Shown here one piece after another: positions 1 to 8,825 of a stretch of DNA of 50,954 nucleotides (its first letter is position 1; every line of letters begins with the position of its first letter). The DNA is from Anaerolineales bacterium. GTDB taxonomy: Bacteria; Chloroflexota; Anaerolineae; Anaerolineales; E44-bin32. The position numbers and the translations under genes were made by a program. Where the stretch lies: positions 1 through 50,954 of the forward strand of contig JAFGNH010000166.1 in the NCBI GenBank assembly GCA_016927115.1, in the 5' to 3' direction. The notes below the pieces were generated by a model. That model made no database searches. It was not told the origin of the DNA and saw only the letters and a program-made list of their open reading frames with translations.

Positions 1-1
1 C

Positions 2-50
2 CCTGCCGAAGGACCTTGAGATTCTAATTTTTCGTATGTCATCCTGAGCG
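2..50 (+). repeat. Dispersed repeat, copy 1
   Basis: This 49-bp unit begins CCTGCCGAAGGACCTTGAGA and ends TCATCCTGAGCG. It matches 393-441 at 45 of 49 positions. The inner core GTCATCCTGAGCG-n-CGAAGGAC also occurs inverted at about 177-201. This looks like a small palindromic intergenic repeat family rather than a transposon end. Confidence 0.7.
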
Positions 51-392
51 TGCGAAGGACCTCTATATTGCGTTGAAAACCATGGTGGGTCAACGGAGTG
101 CCTGGGCAACGTGGTTGAAGGATGTAGAACACTCCTTTATTCCTTTGCCTCTCATAGGCCAAACATTGTTTTCAGAGATCCTTCGAAAGCTCAGGATGAC
201 AGGGGGGGGGAGCTCTCTCACTTTCTGTCCTCCTGAGGCAGAACGAGTGACGACCTTGAATGATGTATCACTTCTCTGCTGAAGGAACACAAGGTCCTTC
301 GCCGGGGAAATATCACCTCATGCCGAAGGGTTCTGCATCCCGGCTCAGGAAAACATTCTTTGCTTGAGGTACATTCTCCTCTCCGGTGTTTT

Positions 393-441
393 CCTGCCGA
401 AGGACCTTGAGATCCTGAGTTTTCGTATGTCATCCCGAGCG
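393..441 (+). repeat. Dispersed repeat, copy 2
   Basis: Second copy of the unit at 2-50, in the same orientation, offset by 391 bp and differing at four positions. No coding sequence separates the two copies. Confidence 0.7.
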
Positions 442-1057
442 AGGGGTTCAGGCGCTGCTTCTCACCAGCACCTCCAACCCCGACGAGGGATAGTCTATAA
501 CGCTGTTCCCGACTGAATAAGCCATAGAAACAACGTCCCCTCATCGCACCCAATCACCTGCATTCCAACCAGTAAAGGTTTCTCCTCCCCTGTGGCCTGC
601 TCCTTACAAAACAGAGTTCATCGCGGGTTCAAAGGGGATCCAGCATGTATTTGAACAGGGGATATAGTCCTTCACAGTTTTTTTTAACAGCTCTGCAGGC
701 AAACCTATCCCAGAAGGTGGACCGGTGCCATACTCCCGCACTACCCGATATCCAGGCATGCTTCCACCGTGCTTGTCCGGTGTCAGCCAACTTCAGACAA
801 AATATATCTAGCCTGTTGAAATTGATCAAATGTTGGTGGCCGAGGCATTCAACCCGCCCTCCTTGAGGCCCGTCCTGTGCATCAGGAACTTCTCAAGAAC
901 ACAGAGTTCTTTATATACAGACCGAGCCTCCTCCTGTTTTGTTATCCTGAGATTACTCATCGGGGTCGGAGTCATCCACCACCCAACGATTCTGCCCCTC
1001 GTCTCGGAAAAATAGATCGAAGGAACATATCGCAGCCAGGTCCTTCCCCCCTATATC

Positions 1058-1085
1058 GCAGGGAACGTTCGTGACCGTTCCCTGC
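1058..1085. repeat. Perfect 10-bp-stem hairpin
   Basis: The arms GCAGGGAACG (1058-1067) and CGTTCCCTGC (1076-1085) pair perfectly around an 8-nt loop. There is no strong T-run on either side, so it could be a boundary hairpin or a repeat element rather than a clean terminator. Confidence 0.5.
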
Positions 1086-1124
1086 ATTAGCTATATTTCT
1101 GCAGCGGCTCCTGCTCCGGAAACC

Positions 1125-1158
1125 AAACAGCGGCCTGTCGCTGTACAAGCCGCTGTTT
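1125..1158 (-). terminator. Probable terminator of the 1179-2048 gene
   Basis: The arms AAACAGCGGC (1125-1134) and GCCGCTGTTT (1149-1158) pair perfectly over 10 bp around a 14-nt loop. The hairpin starts about 20 nt beyond the stop of the minus-strand gene ending at 1179. The T-run after the stem is short on the minus strand, so termination strength is uncertain. Confidence 0.5.
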
Positions 1159-1178
1159 ATTGTTATTTGGATCGGGCT

Positions 1179-2048
1179 TCAATCAAGCGGAGCAAACTTC
1201 ATCCGGATTTCCAGATCTGTCTCCTGTCCTGATGGAGCAAAAGCTGTTGAGAACGGCTCTTCATCTTCGAATCGGTCGAGCGGCACAACAACCTGTTCGC
1301 CCATCGGTTCGAAAGAAGGCAGGGCTGCATTCTCCCATTTGTTCTTTATGGTGAGCATGGGAGCGAATTCAAATCCGATACCGCTTTCCTGTACTACCAG
1401 AGGGATATTCGCCTCCGGTGAAAGCTGGAGTGATTCAGCTGCGTTTGCGGGAGCACCGGAAAAACTGCATTTCAGGACTTCGAGAGCCTGGACCTTTGCC
1501 ATGCCGCGCCCTTTCTGCAGTTGACCCACAACCTGTCCCAGCAGCGCTTCACCTGGCTCTTCACCGGTCTGTTCCTGCATCACACCGGAAACCAGCCCTT
1601 CCAGATCACCACCCTGTGTACTCTGCCATGTCTGGATCGCTTTTGCCAGGTCGAACACAGCATCAACTTTCAGTTCAAGACTGTCCCCCACACGAATGAG
1701 AGTTGTTACAGACCAATCCGGTTCCCCCACAAGGCTTTCCATATTTTCCTGATGCTGATCAGCAAAACCGGATATCGCTTCTTCTAATCCACCCAACTGA
1801 TCAGGCAGGTCTCCCATCAATCCTGAAAGGGAGCCCATCACATCCTCCAGGCCTTCCAGCTGGCCTGGGAGATCATCCATTGCTTTCTGAGCCTGCTGCA
1901 TGGCCTCTTCCATCTGGCGGGTAAGATCGTCCATATCCGGCATTTCAAACATATCTTCGGTCACAAAAATCTCCTTAAACAAATGCGGGATTTCCTGCTT
2001 AATGCTGAGCAAAGTATAACCAGAATTTTTCATATCAGCCACTGTCAT
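1179..2048 (-). CDS. Uncharacterised soluble protein with acidic coiled N-terminal half
   Basis: This 289-residue protein has no signal peptide or membrane segment, so it is probably cytoplasmic. Residues about 33-105 are heptad-like and rich in Met, Gln, Leu, Asp and Gly (several DLPGQL/DLPDQL-type repeats), suggesting an extended helical bundle. The C-terminal half (about 110-289) looks like alternating beta strands. I do not recognise a family. The start is supported by an AGGAGA ribosome site directly upstream. It is divergent from the ABC/NRPS-like operon, with 124 bp between the starts, and appears monocistronic with a hairpin after its stop. No function is proposed. Confidence 0.75.
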   Translation of the reverse strand: MTVADMKNSGYTLLSIKQEIPHLFKEIFVTEDMFEMPDMDDLTRQMEEAMQQAQKAMDDLPGQLEGLEDVMGSLSGLMGDLPDQLGGLEEAISGFADQHQENMESLVGEPDWSVTTLIRVGDSLELKVDAVFDLAKAIQTWQSTQGGDLEGLVSGVMQEQTGEEPGEALLGQVVGQLQKGRGMAKVQALEVLKCSFSGAPANAAESLQLSPEANIPLVVQESGIGFEFAPMLTIKNKWENAALPSFEPMGEQVVVPLDRFEDEEPFSTAFAPSGQETDLEIRMKFAPLD

Positions 2049-2108
2049 TATCTCCTGTTCCTTCTTTCCTTGAATTCCAAAAAAGTGAATTTAGCATAAA
2101 AAGGGGTT

Positions 2109-2124
2109 GTAGAGTACAATCTAC
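2109..2124. promoter_or_regulatory. Small inverted repeat in divergent intergenic region
   Basis: GTAGA and TCTAC form a 5-bp inverted repeat separated by 6 nt. It sits between weak promoter-like hexamers TTGTAG (2107-2112) and TATTAA (2129-2134), which would serve the ABC/NRPS-like operon. It could be an operator, but this is weak evidence from position and symmetry alone. Confidence 0.25.
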
Positions 2125-2172
2125 CAGCTATTAAAAATTCGATCCAAATCTTATCCCGCATTCGGAGGTAAC

Positions 2173-3165
2173 ATGAAAAGGCGTTCCGTCCTTGTTTTTA
2201 CGATGCTGTTTATAACGCCGCTTTTTTCCTCATGCATACAGGCGGTCGCGCCAGAAACGCCGGAGGAAGAACTAATTCCCCTGAAGCTTGTCAGCCTGCC
2301 ATTCCTTTCATTTGCACCAATACATATCGCATTGGAAGAAGGGTATTTTGAAGAGCAGGGCCTGGATGTTGAATTGATCAGCTTCGAGCGCGGCGCAGAT
2401 GCATTTACAGCCCTGATCGGAAATGATGTCGATGTTTGGGCCGGCGGGATCAGTGCCACATTATTCAATGCCATCGCTCGCTCCGACATCCGTATCGTCG
2501 CCAGCCGCGGGTATTTTCCTGCAGACGAGTGCGGCTACTCCGCCCACCTTCTGAAGAAAGATTTGTTCGAAGAGGGGGAGGTCAGCTCACCTGAAGATCT
2601 TGCCGGTTTGCGCATCGTGCAGGACGACGAAGGCAGCTACCGGGATTATGGTCTTCGCCTGCTGCTTGCTGAGGGAAACCTCTCACTCGAGGATGTGGAA
2701 ATCCTTACTGTACCTGACCCTTCCCTCATTGACGGGTTTTTGGATGGCAGCATTGATCTTGCTGCAGTTTCCGAACCCAGAATCACCAGCATCCTGGAAA
2801 CCGGCAGCGCTGTAAGGTGGATAACTTTCGGTGAAATTATGCCGGACTTCCAGTTCGGATTCGTTGTGTTCAGCTCACGCCTTATTGAGGAAGAACCTCA
2901 AACCGGAGAGAAATTCATTGCGGCTTATCTTGAAGGATTGCAGCAGTACTCAGAAGGAAGAACCGAACGAAACATTGAAATACTTACAACCGCAACAGGG
3001 CTTGAGCCTGCTACACTCGAAAGTGCCTGCTGGCCGGAATATCAAACAGACGGACAGATCAATGTGGAGAGTATACTGACTTTCCAGGAGTGGCTGGTGC
3101 AGGAAGAGTACCTTGAATCGGTGCTTGAACCCGAAGATTTTATGGACTCCAGCTTCATTGATTGA
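2173..3165 (+). CDS. ABC transporter substrate-binding lipoprotein, NMT1/THI5/SsuA type
   Basis: The 330-residue protein starts with a lipoprotein signal (charged MKRR, hydrophobic stretch, LFSSC with Cys21 as the lipidated residue). It is therefore expected to be anchored outside the membrane. From about residue 36 it follows the NMT1/THI5-like binding-protein pattern: FLSFAPIHIALEEGYF, then GLDVELISF, then the GADAFTALIGNDVDV segment. Family members bind nitrate, sulfonates, taurine or thiamine precursors. The ligand here cannot be read from sequence. It is first in an operon with the ATPase (27-bp gap), permease and an NRPS-like enzyme. The start follows a TTCGGAGGTAAC ribosome site. Confidence 0.88.
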   Translation: MKRRSVLVFTMLFITPLFSSCIQAVAPETPEEELIPLKLVSLPFLSFAPIHIALEEGYFEEQGLDVELISFERGADAFTALIGNDVDVWAGGISATLFNAIARSDIRIVASRGYFPADECGYSAHLLKKDLFEEGEVSSPEDLAGLRIVQDDEGSYRDYGLRLLLAEGNLSLEDVEILTVPDPSLIDGFLDGSIDLAAVSEPRITSILETGSAVRWITFGEIMPDFQFGFVVFSSRLIEEEPQTGEKFIAAYLEGLQQYSEGRTERNIEILTTATGLEPATLESACWPEYQTDGQINVESILTFQEWLVQEEYLESVLEPEDFMDSSFID

Positions 3166-3192
3166 AATACAAATCAATTCGGAAAGAAACTG

Positions 3193-3984
3193 ATGACTTT
3201 AGAATTCACCTGCAGCGAACTCACAAAGGAATTCGACAGCCGCCACAGCAGTGTCAGGGCTGTGGCGGCTGTGAATCTCGAAGTTCGCCGGTTTGAATTC
3301 CTTTGCCTGATCGGCCCCAGCGGCTGCGGCAAGACAACACTGCTAAGGCTTATTGCGGGGCTCATTCAACCCACCAGTGGTTCTATTTCTTTTCATACAA
3401 CCAGCACACCTGAAAAGCTTCGTGCTGCAATGGTATTCCAGCAGCATGGACTGTTCCCCTGGTTGACAGTATTACAAAATGCCGCCTTCAGCCTTGAAGC
3501 TCAGGGGAAATCCCGCACCGTCGCTGAGGCAGAGGCAGCCCGCTTTCTGGACAAACTCGGTCTCTCGGATTTTCATGATAACTATCCCCATGAAATTTCT
3601 GGAGGCATGAGCCAGCGAGTCGCTATTGCAAGAGCAATCCTGGCAGATCCCCAGATCCTGCTTATGGATGAACCTTTTGGTTCACTGGATGCCCAGACCA
3701 GATTGGTACTGATCGATGAACTTCTTCATATATGGCAGCAGCACAGGAAAACCATCGTCTATATTACACACGATATAGAGGAAGCTTTGATGCTGGCAGA
3801 CAGGATCGTTATTCTTTCCGGCCGCCCCGGGCGGGTCCTGGAATCAATCCCGATAAATGTACCGCGCCCTCGAGGAAAACTCATCCACTCTGACCCATCT
3901 TTGTTTGCCTGTTACCAAAATATCTGGGGCCTCATAGAAGGTGATGTTCGCAGGGATCTGCATTTGACGGAGGAAGCAGGATGA
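3193..3984 (+). CDS. ABC transporter ATP-binding protein, SsuB/TauB type
   Basis: This 263-residue nucleotide-binding subunit powers the importer encoded around it. Visible motifs are Walker A GPSGCGKTT (41-49), Q-loop Gln83, signature ISGGMSQ (135-141, a variant of LSGGQ), Walker B ILLMDE (155-160), the D-loop and switch His in YITHD (about 194). Length and the C-terminal RPGRV segment match the nitrate/sulfonate/taurine subfamily. Its last bases overlap the permease start by 4 bp, implying translational coupling. Confidence 0.93.
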   Translation: MTLEFTCSELTKEFDSRHSSVRAVAAVNLEVRRFEFLCLIGPSGCGKTTLLRLIAGLIQPTSGSISFHTTSTPEKLRAAMVFQQHGLFPWLTVLQNAAFSLEAQGKSRTVAEAEAARFLDKLGLSDFHDNYPHEISGGMSQRVAIARAILADPQILLMDEPFGSLDAQTRLVLIDELLHIWQQHRKTIVYITHDIEEALMLADRIVILSGRPGRVLESIPINVPRPRGKLIHSDPSLFACYQNIWGLIEGDVRRDLHLTEEAG

Positions 3985-4760
3985 CCTTCTCTCGTGCTTT
4001 TAATAACGCCTCAGTTCAAAGGTTTATTCTGATAGCATGCCTGGTTTTGTTGTGGCAGTGGCTAAGTTCCACGGAACGGATTTCTTCCCTGTTCTTTCCT
4101 GCCCCTTCTACTATACTGTCAACGCTGTATGAACTTATCCTTTCCGGCCTCCTGTGGCAGCACCTCTCAGCAACCATGCTGCGCGTCCTGTTTGGCCTGA
4201 TGCTGGGAGGAATCCCTGCCATCCTTCTGGGAATTTTTATGGGTTGGTCGCCGTTTTATCGAACCCTTATAGATCCCGTAATATCTGCCTTCCATCCAAT
4301 GCCCAAGGTCGCCCTGCTTCCCCTTATTATGATCCTCTTTGGTATCGGTGAGCTGTCCAAAGTGGTTGCCGTAGCTATTGGTGCTTTTTTCCCGCTGATG
4401 ATCAACAGCATGGCTGGCGTTGCACAGATTCAGCCCATTTATTTTGAAGCAGCCAAAGTATTCAAGGCAGACAGGATGTTTACTCTGCGCCGGATAATTA
4501 TCCCCGGAAGCTCTCCGTTGATTCTTGCCGGACTCCGACTCGCGCTAAATTCTTCAGTGCTGATTACTATAGCGGTAGAATTGGTTACTGCCCGCAAGGG
4601 ACTGGGTGCACTTATATGGCTGGCCTGGGAACTCTTCCAGACAGAAAAGCTGTATGCCGGTTTACTGGTTATTGGTTTGCTAGGTATAGCAGCAAACAGC
4701 CTTATCAGGCTTTTACAGGAAAGACTTGTCCCCTGGCAGCTCACAAAAGCCGGCGGTTGA
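3981..4760 (+). CDS. ABC transporter permease, SsuC/TauC type
   Basis: The 259-residue integral membrane protein has about six hydrophobic segments. The cytoplasmic coupling region AAKVFKADRMFTLRRIIIPG is the BPD_transp_1 EAA-like loop that docks on the ATPase. It belongs to the same nitrate/sulfonate/taurine/thiamine-precursor importer class as its two upstream partners. The start overlaps the ATPase stop (ATGA), and the NRPS-like gene follows after 48 bp, so the four genes are very probably one transcript. Confidence 0.92.
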   Translation: MTFSRAFNNASVQRFILIACLVLLWQWLSSTERISSLFFPAPSTILSTLYELILSGLLWQHLSATMLRVLFGLMLGGIPAILLGIFMGWSPFYRTLIDPVISAFHPMPKVALLPLIMILFGIGELSKVVAVAIGAFFPLMINSMAGVAQIQPIYFEAAKVFKADRMFTLRRIIIPGSSPLILAGLRLALNSSVLITIAVELVTARKGLGALIWLAWELFQTEKLYAGLLVIGLLGIAANSLIRLLQERLVPWQLTKAGG

Positions 4761-4808
4761 TATAGCACATGAGAATACGCCTATTTAACCACTGTACAGG
4801 TAATAACA

Positions 4809-7430
4809 ATGCAAAGCATCACACAACAAAACAATCCTCCATTGGATTTTTCTGAATCCTGGCTGGAACGAGATGTCGTCTCCCGATTTGACTTTGTCGC
4901 TGACGCTGTTCCTGACAGGACCGCTGTTTTTGATCCGGAAAGAAGCATCTCTTTCCGTAAGCTTAAATCCTCATCCCAAAGACTTGCCCGGGCAATTCTC
5001 GCAAAACTGGGAAAGAATACTGTAACGGTTGCTATCATGCAGGAGAATGACATCGACTGCATAACTTCCATCCTTGCAGTACTGCGAGCGGGGAAACGTT
5101 ACATTGTCCTGGATCCAACTATTCCTGCCTCCTCCAATCTTGCCATCATACAGCATGGTGAAACAGAATTGGTTCTTTGGGATTCCTCAACAGAGTCACT
5201 GAAAGCCGGATCATCTCTGGGAACTTTAGCCTTCCTGAATATTCACAACCTGCCAGAAAACATTGAGGGAAACCCACTGAACCCGTCCCTTGGGCCAGAT
5301 TCGGATGCCGCCATCTTCTACACATCAGGAACAACAGGTACTCCTAAAGGTGTTTTGAAAAGTCACCGCAATTTCCTGTACAGGGCTTATATCGATGGCT
5401 GGTATTACAGGATTACACCCAATGACCGGGTTTGTTCCCTGTTTCATAATCAACACTCCGCTTCTGTTGGTGCGATATTCATCGCTCTACTTAACGGAGC
5501 ATCCTATACTCCGTATGATGTTCACCGGCAAAACCTTCATGCCCTGGGAAACTTTCTAGCCAATCAAAAAATAACTATCCTCCGTTCTCCACTCACACTT
5601 CTCCGAGCATATATTGGATCGATTAAAGACCCGGTCAACCTTCCGGAGCTGCGCTATCTCTGCCTTGGTGGTGATATCGTGGATAAGGAGCAGATTACAA
5701 GCTTTTGGAACGGATTCAAGGGAAATTATATTCTGACTCACCATTATGCTCTTACCGAAGCCGGGGTTATCGCCCGGCACAACATTGATAGAACCTTCCA
5801 ATTCGAGAGGGAAACCATCCCTCTGACCACATTCATGCCGTTCAAGGAAGTACTCCTTCTTGATTCAGAGCGAAAGCCTGTCCCTGTGGGAAAAATCGGG
5901 GAAATTGCCATCCAAAGTGCCTTTTTGTCTTCGGGTTATTGGGCCGATCCAGACCAAACCAGAGAAAAGTATATTCCGGCGCCTGATGGACAACGGTTAT
6001 ATCTCAGTGGTGACCGCGGTTATTGCGATGCAGATGGAACACTTTATTTTGCAGGCCGGAAAGATGAACAGGTAAAGATCCGCGGCCATCGGGTTAATTT
6101 ACGGATCATCGAATCGATTTTAAAACAGCAGAATGGGATACAACACCCGATTGCTGCACCCTATAAGGAACCACATGGTGATGTTGCTCTAGTTGCCTGT
6201 TATCTGAAGCAGGAAGGAATAAACATCAACACACACCAGATCCGCAGAAACCTGCGGGAGGAACTGCCGGATTGGATGGTGCCCTCCCATTTTCTGGCGT
6301 TCGACAGCTATCCGTATAATGCAGCCGGTAAAGTCGACCGCGTCTTGCTGGAGAAGGAAATCACAGCAAAGCTGGAACAGTCAACACAATCTGACCGCAA
6401 GATATTGGATATTGAAACCACACTTACAACAATATGGGAAAAGTACCTCAGTGTGAGTCCTATCGACCGCAGGGATGATTTTTTTGACCTTGGCGGACAT
6501 TCATTGGCCGCTATACAGATTTTCAGTGAAATCGAAAAACGCTATGGAAGGAGACTGCCGATAGGATCCCTCCTGGAAATCAGAACCATCGAGAACCTTG
6601 CCAGGAACCTTGCCCCTGGTGCTGAGCCGCCGCAGCTCGTGGTTCCAATCAAGCCCTCCGGGAACCGGCTTCCGTTATTCTTCGCTCCGGGCATTACGGG
6701 CGATGTATTCTACATCCGCAACCTGCTCCCTTATCTCAGTGAAGATCAACCCTTATATGGTTTGCAGCCGCCTGGAATGGGGGATTCACAGGCACCGCTT
6801 TCCTCCATCCCCGAGATTGCTGCTGAATTGATACGGGCAGTCAAACACATCCAGCCTTCCGGTCCTTATCACCTGGCGGGGCATTCCTTTGGCGGTTTTT
6901 ACGTCTTTGAGATGGCTCAGCAGCTTATCGCACAGGGAGAAGAAGTGGGGCTGCTGGCAATCCTCGATACGTACGTTCCGGAGATTCAGCTTAAAGCGCC
7001 GCCCCTTGTTCGCGCCAATCTCCACATGCAAAATATAAAAGGCTTGTCCCCTCGAGCCCTGTTTATATACCTGCAGACGAGATTCAGGAATATCCGGATC
7101 AAACTCCTGCGGTATCCGTTCTTTAAGAGATTAATATTTGGTTTGGGATTTTCACCCAAAGATGTCCGTACGGCCAATAAGATTGCAAAACATAACTACC
7201 GTTTGCAGCCATATCCGGGCATGATTACCTATTTCCATATCAGCGAACGACCGGACTATCTGGAGGTGGACCCCACTATCAACTGGAAAGATTATGCAGC
7301 CGGCTTCGATCTGATTGAGATGCCCGGCCAGCACGGTACCATGCTTGATGAGCCCCATGTGCGGGAGCTGGGGAGTGCGCTGGAGCGGGTCCTGGCAGCA
7401 CAAAACAGCCGTGGGCTTTCACAGGACTAA
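4809..7430 (+). CDS. Single-module NRPS-like enzyme, adenylation-thiolation-thioesterase
   Basis: The 873-residue enzyme has three domains. The adenylation domain (about 20-520) has YTSGTTGTPKG (171-181), HHYALTEAG, LSGDRGYCDADG (about 399-410), GRKDEQVKIRGHRV and NAAGKVDR (504-511). The carrier domain (about 530-605) has FFDLGGHSL with phosphopantetheine Ser565. The type I thioesterase (about 620-865) has GHSFGG (Ser693), a likely Asp720 and GQHG (His842). There is no condensation domain. A-T-TE enzymes such as fungal quinone/furanone synthetases and bacterial RalA join two aryl-keto acids in the thioesterase. The usual Asp of the FDxS specificity motif is Ser here (HSASVG, 216-221), arguing against an alpha-amino acid substrate. 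It is last in the ABC operon; the product is unknown. Confidence 0.85.
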   Translation: MQSITQQNNPPLDFSESWLERDVVSRFDFVADAVPDRTAVFDPERSISFRKLKSSSQRLARAILAKLGKNTVTVAIMQENDIDCITSILAVLRAGKRYIVLDPTIPASSNLAIIQHGETELVLWDSSTESLKAGSSLGTLAFLNIHNLPENIEGNPLNPSLGPDSDAAIFYTSGTTGTPKGVLKSHRNFLYRAYIDGWYYRITPNDRVCSLFHNQHSASVGAIFIALLNGASYTPYDVHRQNLHALGNFLANQKITILRSPLTLLRAYIGSIKDPVNLPELRYLCLGGDIVDKEQITSFWNGFKGNYILTHHYALTEAGVIARHNIDRTFQFERETIPLTTFMPFKEVLLLDSERKPVPVGKIGEIAIQSAFLSSGYWADPDQTREKYIPAPDGQRLYLSGDRGYCDADGTLYFAGRKDEQVKIRGHRVNLRIIESILKQQNGIQHPIAAPYKEPHGDVALVACYLKQEGININTHQIRRNLREELPDWMVPSHFLAFDSYPYNAAGKVDRVLLEKEITAKLEQSTQSDRKILDIETTLTTIWEKYLSVSPIDRRDDFFDLGGHSLAAIQIFSEIEKRYGRRLPIGSLLEIRTIENLARNLAPGAEPPQLVVPIKPSGNRLPLFFAPGITGDVFYIRNLLPYLSEDQPLYGLQPPGMGDSQAPLSSIPEIAAELIRAVKHIQPSGPYHLAGHSFGGFYVFEMAQQLIAQGEEVGLLAILDTYVPEIQLKAPPLVRANLHMQNIKGLSPRALFIYLQTRFRNIRIKLLRYPFFKRLIFGLGFSPKDVRTANKIAKHNYRLQPYPGMITYFHISERPDYLEVDPTINWKDYAAGFDLIEMPGQHGTMLDEPHVRELGSALERVLAAQNSRGLSQD

Positions 7431-7852
7431 CCCGCCCTGCGGCCTCCCATGGGAGTGTTTGGCTTATTCGCAGCCGGGGAGATCAGAGGCTGCTTCCCGT
7501 CTCTCACCCACCGGTGTATACTTTTACATATCAGCGAAGTCCTGAAATCGGAATGGGGTGTAAACGTAATATCTCTCAAGAAGAACCGGGAACATGATGG
7601 GGTTGTTCCCGGACAGGCTTCACAATAATCGCATATGCAGGGCTGTTCTGCGGGGAAACATTCTGGAAACCGGAACAACCCTCATATCAGAGGTGACAGG
7701 GGATTATGGGGACAGGCTGCCTCCGGATCGGTGCCGCTTCCAATAAACGGTGCAGCACACCCTCAGTTCCATCGTCACCAACCAACGAAACCGGTGTTCT
7801 ATTCTTCAGCGGAATCCCGTCCAGGGATTATCCGGATTAAGGAGAATATCAA
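7431..7852. other. Intergenic region with one hairpin
   Basis: No credible gene lies in these 420 bp. CCGGGAACA (7586-7594) pairs with TGTTCCCGG (7604-7612) around a 9-nt loop, without a T-run. It is 155 bp beyond the NRPS-like stop and may be a weak terminator or mRNA-stabilising hairpin. The DegV promoter should lie to its right, but I see no convincing -35/-10 pair. Confidence 0.5.
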
Positions 7853-8692
7853 ATGATAAAGCTTGTTACAGACAGCAGCTGCAACCTGCCTGCATCCCTC
7901 ATTCAGGGAGAGGATCTTTCCATTGTTCCGCTGGCCATCCAGTTCGGAAACGATACCTACCTTGAAGATGTCACAATAGATCGTGATACGTTTTATCGGA
8001 AAATTGAAGAACTGGGCATAATTCCAACGACTTCCCAACCGTCCCCGGCTCATTTTGTGGAAATCTATAAAAAGAACGCGGCCGAAGGTCATGAGACACT
8101 GGTCATTACCGTCACCAGCAAGCACAGCGGCACCTATAACTCTGCCCTGTTGGCGAAATCCCTTACTCCACAAGCAAAGGTTGAAGTCTGGGATTCGCTG
8201 AGCTGCTCAATGGGAACCGGGTTTCAGGTGCTGGAAGCCCTGAAGGCATCAAAGCAGGGCAAATCCATTGCGGAGATCAAAGAGCGCCTGGCTGAGATCA
8301 GAGAACGCATTCACATTACCCTGACACCCGCAACGCTTAAATACCTGCGGATGAGCGGCCGTGTCGGGATACTGCAGACTACCCTCGCAACGGCATTGCA
8401 ACTAAAGCCGATTATTGAAATCCGCGAAGGAACACTTGAGCTCACGAAAAAAATCCGCTCGCGCACGAGAGCCGTACAGCAGTTGATCACAATCCTGGGA
8501 GAACAGGTTGGCCGGGAAAATCCGATCAATCTGGCTGTTGTTCATGGCCATGCCCTTGAAGAAGGGAAAGAACTGCTAAAGCGGGTCAAACAGGAATTTA
8601 ACTGCCGTACGGCTGTTCTGGAAGAGATGGTCTCCTCACTGGCCGTACATGGCGGCCCGGGACTGCTGGCACTGATCGCGTATCGGGTGTGA
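7853..8692 (+). CDS. DegV family fatty-acid-binding protein
   Basis: The 279-residue protein matches the full length of the DegV/FakB family. These proteins bind a fatty acid and, in FakAB systems, present it to the FakA kinase. Diagnostic segments are VTDSSCNLP (5-13), TTSQPSP (59-65), VTSKHSGTYNSA (87-98) and the Arg/His-containing C-terminal lobe. No DAK-domain FakA partner is in the window. The AAGGAG ribosome site 8-10 nt upstream fixes the start. It is probably monocistronic; the next gene is convergent. Confidence 0.93.
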   Translation: MIKLVTDSSCNLPASLIQGEDLSIVPLAIQFGNDTYLEDVTIDRDTFYRKIEELGIIPTTSQPSPAHFVEIYKKNAAEGHETLVITVTSKHSGTYNSALLAKSLTPQAKVEVWDSLSCSMGTGFQVLEALKASKQGKSIAEIKERLAEIRERIHITLTPATLKYLRMSGRVGILQTTLATALQLKPIIEIREGTLELTKKIRSRTRAVQQLITILGEQVGRENPINLAVVHGHALEEGKELLKRVKQEFNCRTAVLEEMVSSLAVHGGPGLLALIAYRV

Positions 8693-8825
8693 TGTGTTAG
8701 TATCTCCACTCTGACAGCCGGCTGTATGCGCGGTCTCCAGAGCGCTTGTCTGCCTTTGGATTAAAACGCATTTGTATTCCAACCCCCAATAAGTCTCCCC
8801 GGGATCCACCGCCGCGGGCCACGCC

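Larger units (their letters stand above)
1..1178. other. Gene-free, repeat-bearing segment
   Basis: No open frame in this kilobase looks like a protein: the frames are short, overlap on both strands and have low-complexity, Cys/Arg/Ser-rich translations. The segment holds a 49-bp imperfect direct repeat (2-50 and 393-441), a related inverted copy near 177-201, a 9-G run at 202-210, and two hairpins close to its right end (1058-1085 and 1125-1158). It looks like intergenic or decayed DNA next to a dispersed repeat family. Confidence 0.6.

Noticed and set aside
218..553. 111-codon minus-strand frame in the left repeat region
   Set aside because: Arg/Ser-rich, overlaps a dispersed repeat copy and lacks any protein signature.
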